A stretch of DNA of 64,000 nucleotides, taken from NCBI GenBank assembly GCA_047605645.1, contig JASGFJ010000015.1:37584-101583 (forward strand), given 5' to 3'. Every line of letters starts with the position of its first letter. The first letter of the stretch is position 1. The DNA is from UBA1309 sp047605645. Its GTDB lineage: Bacteria > Bacteroidota > Bacteroidia > Bacteroidales > Dysgonomonadaceae. Position numbers and translations under genes: made by a program. The notes below the pieces were generated by a model. That model was not told the DNA's origin. It saw nothing but the letters and a program-made list of their open reading frames with translations, and made no database searches. This document shows, one piece after another, positions 27,138 to 35,806 of the stretch.

Positions 27138-27599
27138 ATGAGAAAAATTGCTCTTTTCCCCGGAACTTTTGACCCATTCACTTTGGGGCATTTTTCTGTG
27201 GTGGAAAGAGCCTTGGATATTGTAGATGAAATTGTAATCGCAATTGGCATCAATGATAGTAAGGTGTCTTATTTTTCGGTCGAACAGCGCCGCAAAATGA
27301 TGGAAGAACTTTATAAAAACGAACCCAGAGTCAAAATAGATGCTTACTGTAGCCTCACAGTTGATTTTGCCGGACAAATAGGGGCAAAATATATTCTGCG
27401 GGGAATTCGTTCTGTTATTGATTTTGAGTATGAAAAAACCATCGCAGATATGAATCGTAAACTCTCCGGTATAGAGACAATTGTTCTCTTTACAGAACCT
27501 CAATTGACGCATATCAGTTCGACGGTGGTACGCGAGCTTTTGCGTTTCGGACGCGATGTGACCGATTTTGTTCCTGAAGATTTGAATTTGATGATTTAA
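27138..27599 (+). CDS. coaD: Phosphopantetheine adenylyltransferase
   Basis: Adds AMP to 4'-phosphopantetheine in coenzyme A synthesis. 153 residues from the ATG at 27138 (MRKIALFPGTFDPFTLGH). The frame is open further upstream inside recQ (to 26973) and includes an ATG at 27126, but the family start sits just before the FPGTFDP nucleotide-binding motif, so 27138 is preferred. Also seen: KYILRGIRSVIDFEYE and the C-terminal TEPQLTHISSTVVREL (ISSTxxR adenylyl-transfer motif). It lies directly after recQ and is probably co-transcribed. Confidence 0.96.
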   Translation: MRKIALFPGTFDPFTLGHFSVVERALDIVDEIVIAIGINDSKVSYFSVEQRRKMMEELYKNEPRVKIDAYCSLTVDFAGQIGAKYILRGIRSVIDFEYEKTIADMNRKLSGIETIVLFTEPQLTHISSTVVRELLRFGRDVTDFVPEDLNLMI

Positions 27600-27755
27600 T
27601 AGCTTTGGAATTTAAAATAAATTTATGTGTCTAATTTTTTAACCAACAACTTGTTCAATTAATTACAAGAACAGTTTGATGTCATACCGGAATCTTCCTA
27701 ACGATTGCTTTTCAGATTCTTTATCGCTGTCAAATTGTGACAAACAAACTTTAAT

Positions 27756-29354
27756 ATGAAAAAGATATCCATTCTCTTCTTTTCATCTTTCCTTCTGACC
27801 ACAACTTGTTTTGCCCAGATGGGATTTACCAATGGAATGAAAAAAGTTTTAACTACGATGAACATCATCGACCAGATGTATGTCGACAAAGTGGACGGAG
27901 ATAAATTAGCTGATGATGCTGTTAAAGCCCTTATTGGAGAGCTAGACCCGCATTCTGCTTATCTGTCGAAGCAGGAAGTCAAAGAAATGAATGAACCTCT
28001 GGAAGGCAATTTTACGGGCATCGGTATTTCATTCAATATGTTGACTGATACGCTTTATGTGATAGAAACAATTGCAGGAGGTCCGTCAGCCAAAGTGGGA
28101 TTGATGGCCGGAGATAGAATCATCATGGTCAATGACTCGCTGATTGCAGGAGTTAAAATGCCTACTAAAACGATTATGAGCAAGCTTCGCGGACCAAAAG
28201 GTACTGTCGTGGATGTGAAAGTCTTGAGACGAGGAGTGCCCGAATTGCTCGAATTTAAAATTGTACGTGATAAAATTCCTATTTATAGCCTGGATGCAGC
28301 ATATATGGTAAGCCCTACAACAGGTTATATCAAACTAAGCAGGTTTGGTGCTACCACATTCGAGGAATTTAAAGAAGCCACTGTTAAGCTGAGAGCGCAG
28401 GGAATGAAAAACCTGATTCTCGATCTTCAGAGCAACGGCGGAGGATATTTGTCTGCGGCGAGTGAATTGGCGAATGAGTTCCTGCCTGCCGACCGCACGA
28501 TTGTGTATACGCAAGGAGCCAAGAAGCCGAAGTTTATTGAAAAATCAAAAGGAAATGGTTCTTTTCAGAGTGGCCGTGTGGTCGTACTTGTCGATGAAGG
28601 AACTGCTTCTGCCAGTGAAATCCTTTCCGGCGCATTGCAGGATTGGGACAGAGGGGTTATCGTCGGACGTCGTACCTTCGGAAAAGGCCTTGTGCAGCAA
28701 CAGATTCCTCTTCCGGATGAATCTATGATACGTTTGACCATTGCTCATTACTATACTCCTACAGGACGCAGCATTCAAAAACCTTATACAAAAGGCGATC
28801 GTTCTTCTTACGATAAAGATTTGATCACCCGTTTTAACAGTGGGGAGATGATGAATGCCGACAGTATTCATTTTCCGGATTCGTTGAAATATAAGACATT
28901 GGTGACAGGTCGTATTGTGTATGGCGGCGGTGGTATTATGCCGGACTATTACGTCCCTGTGGATACAACCAGAAGTACCAATTTGCATCGCGATTTATTT
29001 GCAAGAGGCATAATCAATCAGTTGGCATTTAAACTGGCAGATGAAGGCAGAGCCAATTTATTGAAGCAATATCCGAAAGAAGCGGATTTTATCCATAACT
29101 TTAGGATGACTCCCGAAATGTACGATCAGTTGAAGAAGATGGCCGTAGCCGAAAAAATTACTTTCGACGAAAAACAGTTTGCCGTTTCCAGAGATTTCAT
29201 TTCAATGCAAGTGAAGGCACTTATGGGAAGAGACTTGTACGAACAGGCCACTTTTTATAAAATCTACAACAACGAAAACGATATTTTCAAAAAGGGATTG
29301 GAAGTAATTGAGAATCCAACAAAGTATCAATTGCTGCTTAATGGGAAAAAATAA
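27756..29354 (+). CDS. S41 family C-terminal processing peptidase (Ctp-like)
   Basis: Periplasmic serine protease of 532 residues that cuts protein C-termini. Signal peptide MKKISILFFSSFLLTTTCFAQ; PDZ domain about 85-165 (NFTGIGISFNM, IAGGPSAKVGLMAGDRIIMV); S41 core with the catalytic dyad Ser285 (DEGTASASEIL) and Lys310 (RRTFGKGLVQQ), 25 residues apart as in Prc/CtpB. A C-terminal helical extension after 430 is usual in Bacteroidetes members. The gap before it (156 bases) shows no clear promoter; it ends at a terminator. Confidence 0.93.
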   Translation: MKKISILFFSSFLLTTTCFAQMGFTNGMKKVLTTMNIIDQMYVDKVDGDKLADDAVKALIGELDPHSAYLSKQEVKEMNEPLEGNFTGIGISFNMLTDTLYVIETIAGGPSAKVGLMAGDRIIMVNDSLIAGVKMPTKTIMSKLRGPKGTVVDVKVLRRGVPELLEFKIVRDKIPIYSLDAAYMVSPTTGYIKLSRFGATTFEEFKEATVKLRAQGMKNLILDLQSNGGGYLSAASELANEFLPADRTIVYTQGAKKPKFIEKSKGNGSFQSGRVVVLVDEGTASASEILSGALQDWDRGVIVGRRTFGKGLVQQQIPLPDESMIRLTIAHYYTPTGRSIQKPYTKGDRSSYDKDLITRFNSGEMMNADSIHFPDSLKYKTLVTGRIVYGGGGIMPDYYVPVDTTRSTNLHRDLFARGIINQLAFKLADEGRANLLKQYPKEADFIHNFRMTPEMYDQLKKMAVAEKITFDEKQFAVSRDFISMQVKALMGRDLYEQATFYKIYNNENDIFKKGLEVIENPTKYQLLLNGKK

Positions 29355-29390
29355 GCCCTGTTTTGCAAGAAATATATCTTTAAATAATAT

Positions 29391-29426
29391 AAAAAGCGAT
29401 TGAACGAGAGTTTAATCGCTTTTTTT
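29391..29426 (+). terminator. Terminator after the S41 peptidase
   Basis: AAAAAGCGATT (29391-29401) pairs perfectly with AATCGCTTTTT (29414-29424), followed by more T. The A-rich left arm would also let it act on the other strand. Confidence 0.9.
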
Positions 29427-29461
29427 GTATTCATTATAAAGCATTCACCAAACAAAATTAC

Positions 29462-29469
29462 TAATTTTG
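29462..29469 (+). promoter_or_regulatory. -7 box of topA
   Basis: TAATTTTG matches TAnnTTTG and sits in the 13-base context ACTAATTTTGCGC identical to the tig promoter. No clear -33 element. Confidence 0.6.
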
Positions 29470-29537
29470 CGCGGAAAATAGAAATTTCATAGATCTCAGG
29501 ATTCACGTCGATTCCTGGTATGACCTAAGCAAGAATT

Positions 29538-31961
29538 ATGCAGAAAAACCTCGTTATCGTAGAGTCGCCCGCTAAGGCAAAAACAATAGAAAAATTTTTA
29601 GGTAAGGATTATCATGTGTTATCCAGTTACGGACATATCCGGGATTTGAAAAAAAAAGATTTCGGTATAGACCTGACACAGAATTATAAACCTATTTACG
29701 AAGTCCCTGAAGATAAAAAGAAACTGGTTGCCGAATTAAAGAAAGCTGCCAAAGATGCAGAAATCGTTTGGCTGGCTTCCGATGAAGACCGCGAGGGAGA
29801 GGCTATTTCCTGGCACCTGTATGAAACCCTTGCTCTAACAGACGAACGCACCAAACGGATTGCCTTTCATGAAATCACCAAAGATGCGATTCAGAATGCC
29901 ATTGAGAATCCCCGTAAAATAGATTATAACCTTGTAGATGCACAGCAAGCACGCCGGGTTCTTGACAGGATTGTTGGTTTTGAACTTTCCCCGGTATTGT
30001 GGAAAAAAGTGAAACCTGCTTTGTCGGCCGGACGTGTGCAGTCGGTAGCTGTACGACTTATCGTAGAACGGGAACGTGAAATTCGGAATTTCGTGGCTGA
30101 AGAATCCTATCGTGTGGTAGCTCAGTTTTCTAAAACTGAAAACGGAACAGTATCTGAGCTGAAGGCAGAATTAAACCAGCGATTGAAGACAAAAGAAGAA
30201 GCATTTGCGTTACTTGAAAAACTAAAAACAGCTTCTTTTGCTATCGATAATGTGGTAACAAAACCATCCCGCCGTTCTCCGGCAGCTCCTTTCACGACTT
30301 CTACACTGCAACAGGAAGCCGCCCGTAAACTCGGTTTTACTGTGGCGCAAACCATGCGTGTAGCACAAAGTTTGTATGAGTCCGGGAAAATTACATACAT
30401 GAGAACAGACTCGGTCAATCTCTCGTCTCTGGCACTCAATACGTCCAAGGCTGAAATCTTGTCGAGTTATGGAGAGAGATACTCCAATATGCGCAATTTC
30501 CATACGAAAACCAAGGGAGCGCAGGAAGCTCACGAAGCCATCCGTCCGACGTACATGACAGAACATACTATCGGAGGAACAGCCCAGGAAAAGAAATTAT
30601 ATGATTTGATTTGGAAACGCACCATTGCTTCCCAGATGGCTGATGCCGAACTGGAAAAAACAACCGTGTCGATTGCGATATCCAACAGCGATAAATTGTT
30701 TGTGATAAGCGGAGAGGTTATAAAATTTGATGGATTTCTCCATGTCTACATGGAAGATACCGATGAGGAGAATCTCGAACAGGATTCAGGACTTCTACCT
30801 CCTTTGCATAAAGGAGAGAAACTGAATATGCTTTTTGCTTCCGCAACAGAACGTTTTACACAGCGCCCTGCCCGTTATACGGAGGCTTCTCTTGTGAAAA
30901 AAATGGAAGAACTGGGCATTGGCCGTCCTTCGACCTATGCGCCTACCATTTCTACCATTCAGAATCGGGAGTATGTCGAGAAAAAATCGATTGAAGGTAC
31001 CAACCGTCATTTTAATGTGCTGACTCTTAAAAATGGGCATATTGAAGATGCTGAGAATACAGAAATTACCGGAGCAGATAAAAACAAACTTTTTCCTACC
31101 GATACAGGGGAAGTCGTGAATGATTTTCTTACCGAATTTTTTCCGGAAATTATGAATTATAATTTTACGGCTCAGTTGGAAGAGAAATTCGATGATGTCG
31201 CAGACGGAAAGGAAAACTGGACAGAGCTTATCGATTCATTCTATAAATTGTTTCATCCCGTAGTGGATGGAGTCATGCACTCACAAACCGAACATAAAAT
31301 CGGAGAACGGGTATTGGGAACAGATCCGAAAACAGGGCGTCAGGTTTCTGTGAAAATCGGTCGTTTTGGCCCCATGGTGCAAATTGGAGTACAGGAAGAG
31401 GAAGAAAAACCTCAGTTCGCCAGTTTGCAAAAAGATCAGTCACTAGCAACCATAAGCCTCGAAGAAGCGCTTAAGTTGTTTGATTTACCGCGTAAGTTAG
31501 GCGAATTTGAAGGAAAAGAAATGACTGTTGCCGTAGGACGTTTTGGCCCTTATGTAAGGCACAACAGCCAGTTTGTTTCTCTGCCGAAAGGATATGATCC
31601 TTTCTCTTTGACGAGTGAGCAAGCCGTGGAATTGATTCTAGCCAAACGGCAAAAAGACAGCGAACGCTTGATCAAGGACTTTTCAGAGGAAGAGAATCTG
31701 CAAATTCTGAATGGACGTTTCGGCCCTTATATATCGTATGATAAGAAAAACTATAAAATTCCCAAAGGCAAAGAACCGGCTGCTCTCACTTATCAGGAAG
31801 TAAAAGAAATAATCAGCGCTGCCCCTGATGTTGAGAAAAAGGGAAAAAAGACAACCGCAAAAAAAACAACCAAAACGGCTGAGCCTAAGAAAAAGGCACC
31901 GGCCAAGGCGGCTGCAAAAACAAAAGCTGCTCCCAAAACGAAGGCGGCTGCAAAAAAATAA
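29538..31961 (+). CDS. topA: DNA topoisomerase I (type IA)
   Basis: Relaxes negative supercoils through a transient 5'-phosphotyrosine link, opposing gyrase. 807 residues. N-terminal Toprim domain (VIVESPAKAKTIEKFLG; LASDEDREGEAISWHL), catalytic Tyr287 in GKITYMRTDSVNLS, and domain signature GIGRPSTYAPTIS. The C-terminus lacks tetracysteine zinc fingers and instead has repeated GRFGPYV/GRFGPYI modules (about residues 612-740), as in other Bacteroidetes. The last ~45 residues are a Lys/Ala/Thr-rich, histone H1-like tail (TAKKTTKTAEPKKKAPAKAA). Confidence 0.97.
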   Translation: MQKNLVIVESPAKAKTIEKFLGKDYHVLSSYGHIRDLKKKDFGIDLTQNYKPIYEVPEDKKKLVAELKKAAKDAEIVWLASDEDREGEAISWHLYETLALTDERTKRIAFHEITKDAIQNAIENPRKIDYNLVDAQQARRVLDRIVGFELSPVLWKKVKPALSAGRVQSVAVRLIVEREREIRNFVAEESYRVVAQFSKTENGTVSELKAELNQRLKTKEEAFALLEKLKTASFAIDNVVTKPSRRSPAAPFTTSTLQQEAARKLGFTVAQTMRVAQSLYESGKITYMRTDSVNLSSLALNTSKAEILSSYGERYSNMRNFHTKTKGAQEAHEAIRPTYMTEHTIGGTAQEKKLYDLIWKRTIASQMADAELEKTTVSIAISNSDKLFVISGEVIKFDGFLHVYMEDTDEENLEQDSGLLPPLHKGEKLNMLFASATERFTQRPARYTEASLVKKMEELGIGRPSTYAPTISTIQNREYVEKKSIEGTNRHFNVLTLKNGHIEDAENTEITGADKNKLFPTDTGEVVNDFLTEFFPEIMNYNFTAQLEEKFDDVADGKENWTELIDSFYKLFHPVVDGVMHSQTEHKIGERVLGTDPKTGRQVSVKIGRFGPMVQIGVQEEEEKPQFASLQKDQSLATISLEEALKLFDLPRKLGEFEGKEMTVAVGRFGPYVRHNSQFVSLPKGYDPFSLTSEQAVELILAKRQKDSERLIKDFSEEENLQILNGRFGPYISYDKKNYKIPKGKEPAALTYQEVKEIISAAPDVEKKGKKTTAKKTTKTAEPKKKAPAKAAAKTKAAPKTKAAAKK

Positions 31962-31990
31962 AGAAGGCAGAAGCTCATTGTATAATTTAT

Positions 31991-32098
31991 ATGAATAATG
32001 AAATACAGGAAGTCTTATCGTTTATACCGCACGAAGTCGGTAATAAACCCATGAGAGACTCCTCTTATTATTTGAAATCATATAAAATGAATTCGTAA
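31991..32098 (+). CDS. Possible 35-residue small protein
   Basis: ATG to TAA frame in the gap between topA and pfp, starting MNNEIQEVLSFIPHEVGNK. It has a mixed composition and no hydrophobic segment. No recognised family, no clear ribosome site, and it could be chance; listed because it fills half of an otherwise empty 196-base gap. Confidence 0.22.
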   Translation: MNNEIQEVLSFIPHEVGNKPMRDSSYYLKSYKMNS

Positions 32099-32157
32099 TC
32101 CGTATTTTAACAGAGTATACACTCACATAAACAATAAATTATTAATTAATTATTCTC

Positions 32158-33804
32158 ATGAAGAAAAGTGCATTGCAATTAGCCAGAGCTACTTATCAAC
32201 CGAAAATGCCAAAAGCGTTGTATGGAAGTATAAAAGTGGAAGAAGGAAATCCCACTCAGTCAGTTGCTGACCAGGAAGAAGTGAAAAAACTTTTCCCGAA
32301 CACTTATGGAATGCCGATTTTAAAATTTGTTGAAGCTTCCGAACAACCTAAGTTTCCTGCAACGAACGTAGGTGTAATTCTTTCAGGAGGTCAGGCTCCG
32401 GGCGGACACAATGTGATTGCCGGTCTGTTTGATGGAATTAAGAAACTGAATTCTGATAGCAAATTATACGGATTCCTGATGGGACCCGGCGGTCTGGTCG
32501 ATCATCAATACATTGAACTTACCAGCGAAATTATTGACGATTACCGTAACACGGGTGGTTTTGATATTATTGGTTCCGGACGTACTAAACTCGAAAAAAC
32601 AGAACAGTTCGACAAAGGATTAGAAATTCTGAAAAAACTGGACATCAAAGCTGTTGTAATTATCGGAGGCGATGATTCAAATACGAATGCTTGTGTGTTG
32701 GCTGAATATTATAAATCTATCAATGCCGGCGTTCAGGTTATCGGTTGTCCGAAAACTATTGACGGAGACTTGAAAAATGAAATGATTGAAACTTCATTTG
32801 GTTTCGATACGGCATGTAAAGTTTATTCGGAAGTAATCGGTAACATTCAGCGCGATTGCAACTCGGCCCGTAAATACTGGCATTTCATCAAATTGATGGG
32901 ACGCTCTGCTTCACACATCGCTTTGGAATGTGCTTTGCAGACTCAGCCGAATGTATGTTTGGTTTCGGAAGAAATCGAATCAAAAAAATCATCTTTGGAT
33001 GAAGTGGTTACGGAGATTGCAACAGCCGTTGCTAAACGTGCCGAAGCCGGTAATAATTTCGGAACAGTACTTATTCCTGAAGGTCTTATCGAATTCATTC
33101 CAGCCATGAAAGTACTGATTGCAGAACTGAATGATTTTCTTGCCAAACATCAGGATGAATTTAACAGCATTCCTCGCGCTGAACAACGTCAATTTATTAT
33201 TACACACCTATCTAAAGAAAATTCAGCAGTTTATGCTAGTCTTCCCGAAGGTGTTGCTCGTCAGTTGACATTGGATCGCGACCCTCATGGAAATGTACAG
33301 GTGTCGTTGATTGAAACTGAAAAATTGCTGGCTGAAATGGTTGGTAACAAATTGACAGAATGGAAAGCTGCCGGAAAATATAACGGTAAATTTGCTTCTC
33401 AGGTACACTTCTTTGGATACGAAGGCCGTTGCGCTGCTCCATCTAATTACGATGCCGACTACTGCTATTCCCTTGGATTTACAGCGTCTGCTTTGATTGC
33501 CACCGGAAAAACAGGATACATGTCATCGGTACGTAACACCACAGCTCCGGCTGAAGCATGGATTGCAGGAGGAATTCCAATTACCATGATGATGAATATG
33601 GAACGTCGTCATGGCGAAATGAAGCCTGTTATCCGTAAAGCTTTGGTGGAACTGGATGGTGCTCCTTTCAAATATTTTGCTGCTCATCGTGCTGATTGGG
33701 CTGTAAATACCGAATATGTATATCCGGGTCCGATTCAGTATTTTGGTCCTTCACAGGTATGTGACCAAACAACTATCACTTTAGCTCTTGAACAGGGAAA
33801 ATAA
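32158..33804 (+). CDS. pfp: Diphosphate--fructose-6-phosphate 1-phosphotransferase (PPi-PFK)
   Basis: Reversible glycolytic phosphorylation of fructose 6-phosphate with pyrophosphate in place of ATP. 548 residues, the long PFP form. Key residues: VIIGGDDSNTNA, where GGDD at 170-173 marks PPi use; PKTIDGDLKNEM with Lys199, Asp202 and Asp204 at the active site; and KLMGRSASHIALECAL. Residues GYEGRCAAPSNYDADYCYSL and the rest of the C-terminal half match plant-like/Bacteroidetes PFP. It has its own transcription unit and a strong downstream hairpin. Confidence 0.97.
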   Translation: MKKSALQLARATYQPKMPKALYGSIKVEEGNPTQSVADQEEVKKLFPNTYGMPILKFVEASEQPKFPATNVGVILSGGQAPGGHNVIAGLFDGIKKLNSDSKLYGFLMGPGGLVDHQYIELTSEIIDDYRNTGGFDIIGSGRTKLEKTEQFDKGLEILKKLDIKAVVIIGGDDSNTNACVLAEYYKSINAGVQVIGCPKTIDGDLKNEMIETSFGFDTACKVYSEVIGNIQRDCNSARKYWHFIKLMGRSASHIALECALQTQPNVCLVSEEIESKKSSLDEVVTEIATAVAKRAEAGNNFGTVLIPEGLIEFIPAMKVLIAELNDFLAKHQDEFNSIPRAEQRQFIITHLSKENSAVYASLPEGVARQLTLDRDPHGNVQVSLIETEKLLAEMVGNKLTEWKAAGKYNGKFASQVHFFGYEGRCAAPSNYDADYCYSLGFTASALIATGKTGYMSSVRNTTAPAEAWIAGGIPITMMMNMERRHGEMKPVIRKALVELDGAPFKYFAAHRADWAVNTEYVYPGPIQYFGPSQVCDQTTITLALEQGK

Positions 33805-33825
33805 TTTCCCCGACAACTAATATGA

Positions 33826-33859
33826 ATAAGGCTGCTTCTCAACAGAGAAACAGCCTTAT
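33826..33859 (+). terminator. Hairpin after pfp
   Basis: ATAAGGCTGCTTCTC (33826-33840) pairs with GAGAAACAGCCTTAT (33845-33859), one mismatch, 4-base loop. No long T run follows, so it may act as a 3' stabiliser or a factor-dependent terminator. Confidence 0.7.
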
Positions 33860-33951
33860 CTCTATTAACACCTTGTTGCTTTTGTGTGTAACTAATGGGC
33901 CTGTGATTGGTCGTGAATTTATTATCTCTATAAGCACCTTATTGCTTTTTT
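33857..33951 (+). repeat. Direct repeat of 29 bases downstream of pfp
   Basis: Copies at 33857-33885 and 33923-33951 begin TATCTCTAT and contain CACCTT and TTGCTTTT; 25 of 29 positions agree. A weaker third copy (AAAAACCTTGTCACTTTGTG) lies at 33999-34018. The spacing between copy starts is 66 and about 60-70 bases. Confidence 0.55.
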
Positions 33952-34428
33952 TGCTTAATTGACTTATATATTGTTGGCTGCAAGTGCATTGTTCCTGTAA
34001 AAACCTTGTCACTTTGTGCCGGATAATCCTTTCACGATGTTTTTAAAGGTAATGGAGTCTCTTTTGCCTGATTATCCGCTATGTGCAAAATGTTGTTCTT
34101 CTTAGCCAGCTGAAATCCATGCAATGGAAAAATAATGTTGTGTAACCGGTCAAATACTCATCTGCTTACACATCTTTTTGTGTCTGATATCTAATCATTC
34201 AGTGTCAATTTGAATTGGTAACTTGTTTTCCAGGGAACTGGATTTTCAAATCGGATTCCTCTTTTGGGGAGTTGTCTTCTGCGTTCATGCTTGCTTTTTA
34301 TAAATATTTCCGTCCTTTTTGTCCTATTAATTTATTAAAAATGACTTTTATATACAGATATGTCAAATAGAGCAATTATCTAAGCAATTTGAGCAATTGC
34401 AAAATATTCACCTTCAAAATATGACTTG
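33952..34428. other. Intergenic region before the GH105 gene
   Basis: About 480 bases, no gene seen. It contains the weak third repeat copy and three copies of AGCAATT at 34371, 34383 and 34392, close to the GH105 promoter box, which could be a regulator site. Confidence 0.4.
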
Positions 34429-34436
34429 TACATTTG
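34429..34436 (+). promoter_or_regulatory. -7 box of the GH105-like gene
   Basis: TACATTTG matches TAnnTTTG, 25 bases before the ATG, with no clear -33. The triplet of AGCAATT direct repeats lies 30-60 bases upstream, as expected for an activator-dependent promoter. Confidence 0.45.
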
Positions 34437-34460
34437 TGATATGAAACCGATGATGAATAT

Positions 34461-35612
34461 ATGAAAAAACAAAAAAACAGGATTCTTCTGTTGATCTTTT
34501 TTTGCTTGTTATGTGCTGATGCTTCCAATTGCCATGCAAAAAATACCTCTTTAAGCATTAATAAAGAAGAGATACGTCGAACCTTGCAAAAAACAGCTAA
34601 TTGGCAAATTCTAAATTTTAGTTATTCAAAGGAAAAGAACTTACATGATTCAGGAATAGACTCATGGGTGAATGCCGTATTCTATATGGGGCTCTTTGAC
34701 TATTCGAAAGCACTGGACGATAGTTGCGCTATGAAATGGCTTTATTCCATTGGCGAAGCTACGCAATGGAGGGTTGCAGCTAATTTTATCAACTATCCCA
34801 AATACAGTTTCTTCCATGCCGATGAGCTTTGTGTCGGACAATTCTACCTTCAAATGTACGATAACTGCCGTGCTGAGCCGATGATTAGAAATATAAAAGA
34901 GCGGGCGGATAAAATTATGAACGGATCGGCCGACACCCTGATGAAATATACCAATAAACAAGTTTGGACATGGAGCGATGCCTTGTTTATGGCTCCGGCA
35001 GTGTATGCCCATCTGGCAAAAATTACCGGAGACGAAACATACCTGAAATATATGGATAAAGAGTTTAAACGGACTTATAATTCATTATATGATAAAAAGA
35101 ATAAATTGTTTTTTAGAGATAGCGGATATTTTCAAAAGACCGAAAGTAATGGATGTCAGATCTTTTGGGGGCGTGGAAATGGTTGGGTTGCAGCGGGATT
35201 AGTAAATGTGTTGAAGTTGCTTCCTCCGGAGTCGGAATATCGTCCGTTTTACGAACAATTATTTAAAGAATATATTCCTCGCCTGGCTCAATTGCAAAGC
35301 CCGGCAGGATATTGGCATGCAAGCTTGCTTGATCCGAAAAGCTATCCTTCGCCGGAATCAAGTGCCACCGCGCTTATTACTTATGCTTTGGCATACGGTG
35401 TAAACAGTGGGTTGCTACAAAGGGCGGACTTTATGCAGTATTTGGAGAAATCCTGGACTTTCTTAAATTCGGCAGTATTGTCAGATGGTAGACTGGGGTG
35501 GGTGCAGCCTATTGGAGCAGATCCCCGAAAGGTTACTGCTGAGATGACCGCGAGTTATGGAATAGGCGCATTTCTATCGGCTGGGACGGAACTTCTTATT
35601 TTAAACAAATAA
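34461..35612 (+). CDS. GH88/GH105 family unsaturated glycuronyl hydrolase
   Basis: 383 residues; secreted or periplasmic by its signal peptide (ILLLIFFCLLCADASNC; the Cys is near a possible lipobox but the preceding residues are not ideal). It is an (alpha/alpha)6-barrel enzyme that removes the unsaturated uronic acid left by polysaccharide lyases, of YteR/RhiN type. Seen: ADELCVGQFYLQMYD and WTWSDALFMAPAVYAHLA (the catalytic Asp region), FWGRGNGWVAAGLVNVL, which is typical of GH105, and SPAGYWHASLLDPKSYPSPE. No SusC/SusD pair or lyase is beside it. GH31 follows 194 bases downstream. Confidence 0.88.
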   Translation: MKKQKNRILLLIFFCLLCADASNCHAKNTSLSINKEEIRRTLQKTANWQILNFSYSKEKNLHDSGIDSWVNAVFYMGLFDYSKALDDSCAMKWLYSIGEATQWRVAANFINYPKYSFFHADELCVGQFYLQMYDNCRAEPMIRNIKERADKIMNGSADTLMKYTNKQVWTWSDALFMAPAVYAHLAKITGDETYLKYMDKEFKRTYNSLYDKKNKLFFRDSGYFQKTESNGCQIFWGRGNGWVAAGLVNVLKLLPPESEYRPFYEQLFKEYIPRLAQLQSPAGYWHASLLDPKSYPSPESSATALITYALAYGVNSGLLQRADFMQYLEKSWTFLNSAVLSDGRLGWVQPIGADPRKVTAEMTASYGIGAFLSAGTELLILNK

Positions 35613-35788
35613 TGGTTCTTCCCCGGCATAAACATTCTCAAGTCTTGGTGTTACAAGATATATCAGGCAAATAGAAGCTAACTTGCTTTTGTTTTTAATA
35701 TTTATCAAGTGAGAGGATGTGATATTGTACTGGCTTGCTTATTTATTCAACGGTCTGTTTGTTGTATTAGAAATAGATAGTGGTAAAA

Positions 35789-35796
35789 TAGATTTG
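35789..35796 (+). promoter_or_regulatory. -7 box of the GH31 gene
   Basis: TAGATTTG matches TAnnTTTG. It lies only 11 bases before the first in-frame ATG (35807), so either the leader is almost absent or translation begins at the ATG of 35816 or 35825. Confidence 0.4.
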
Positions 35797-35806
35797 ATAC
35801 TTTGAA

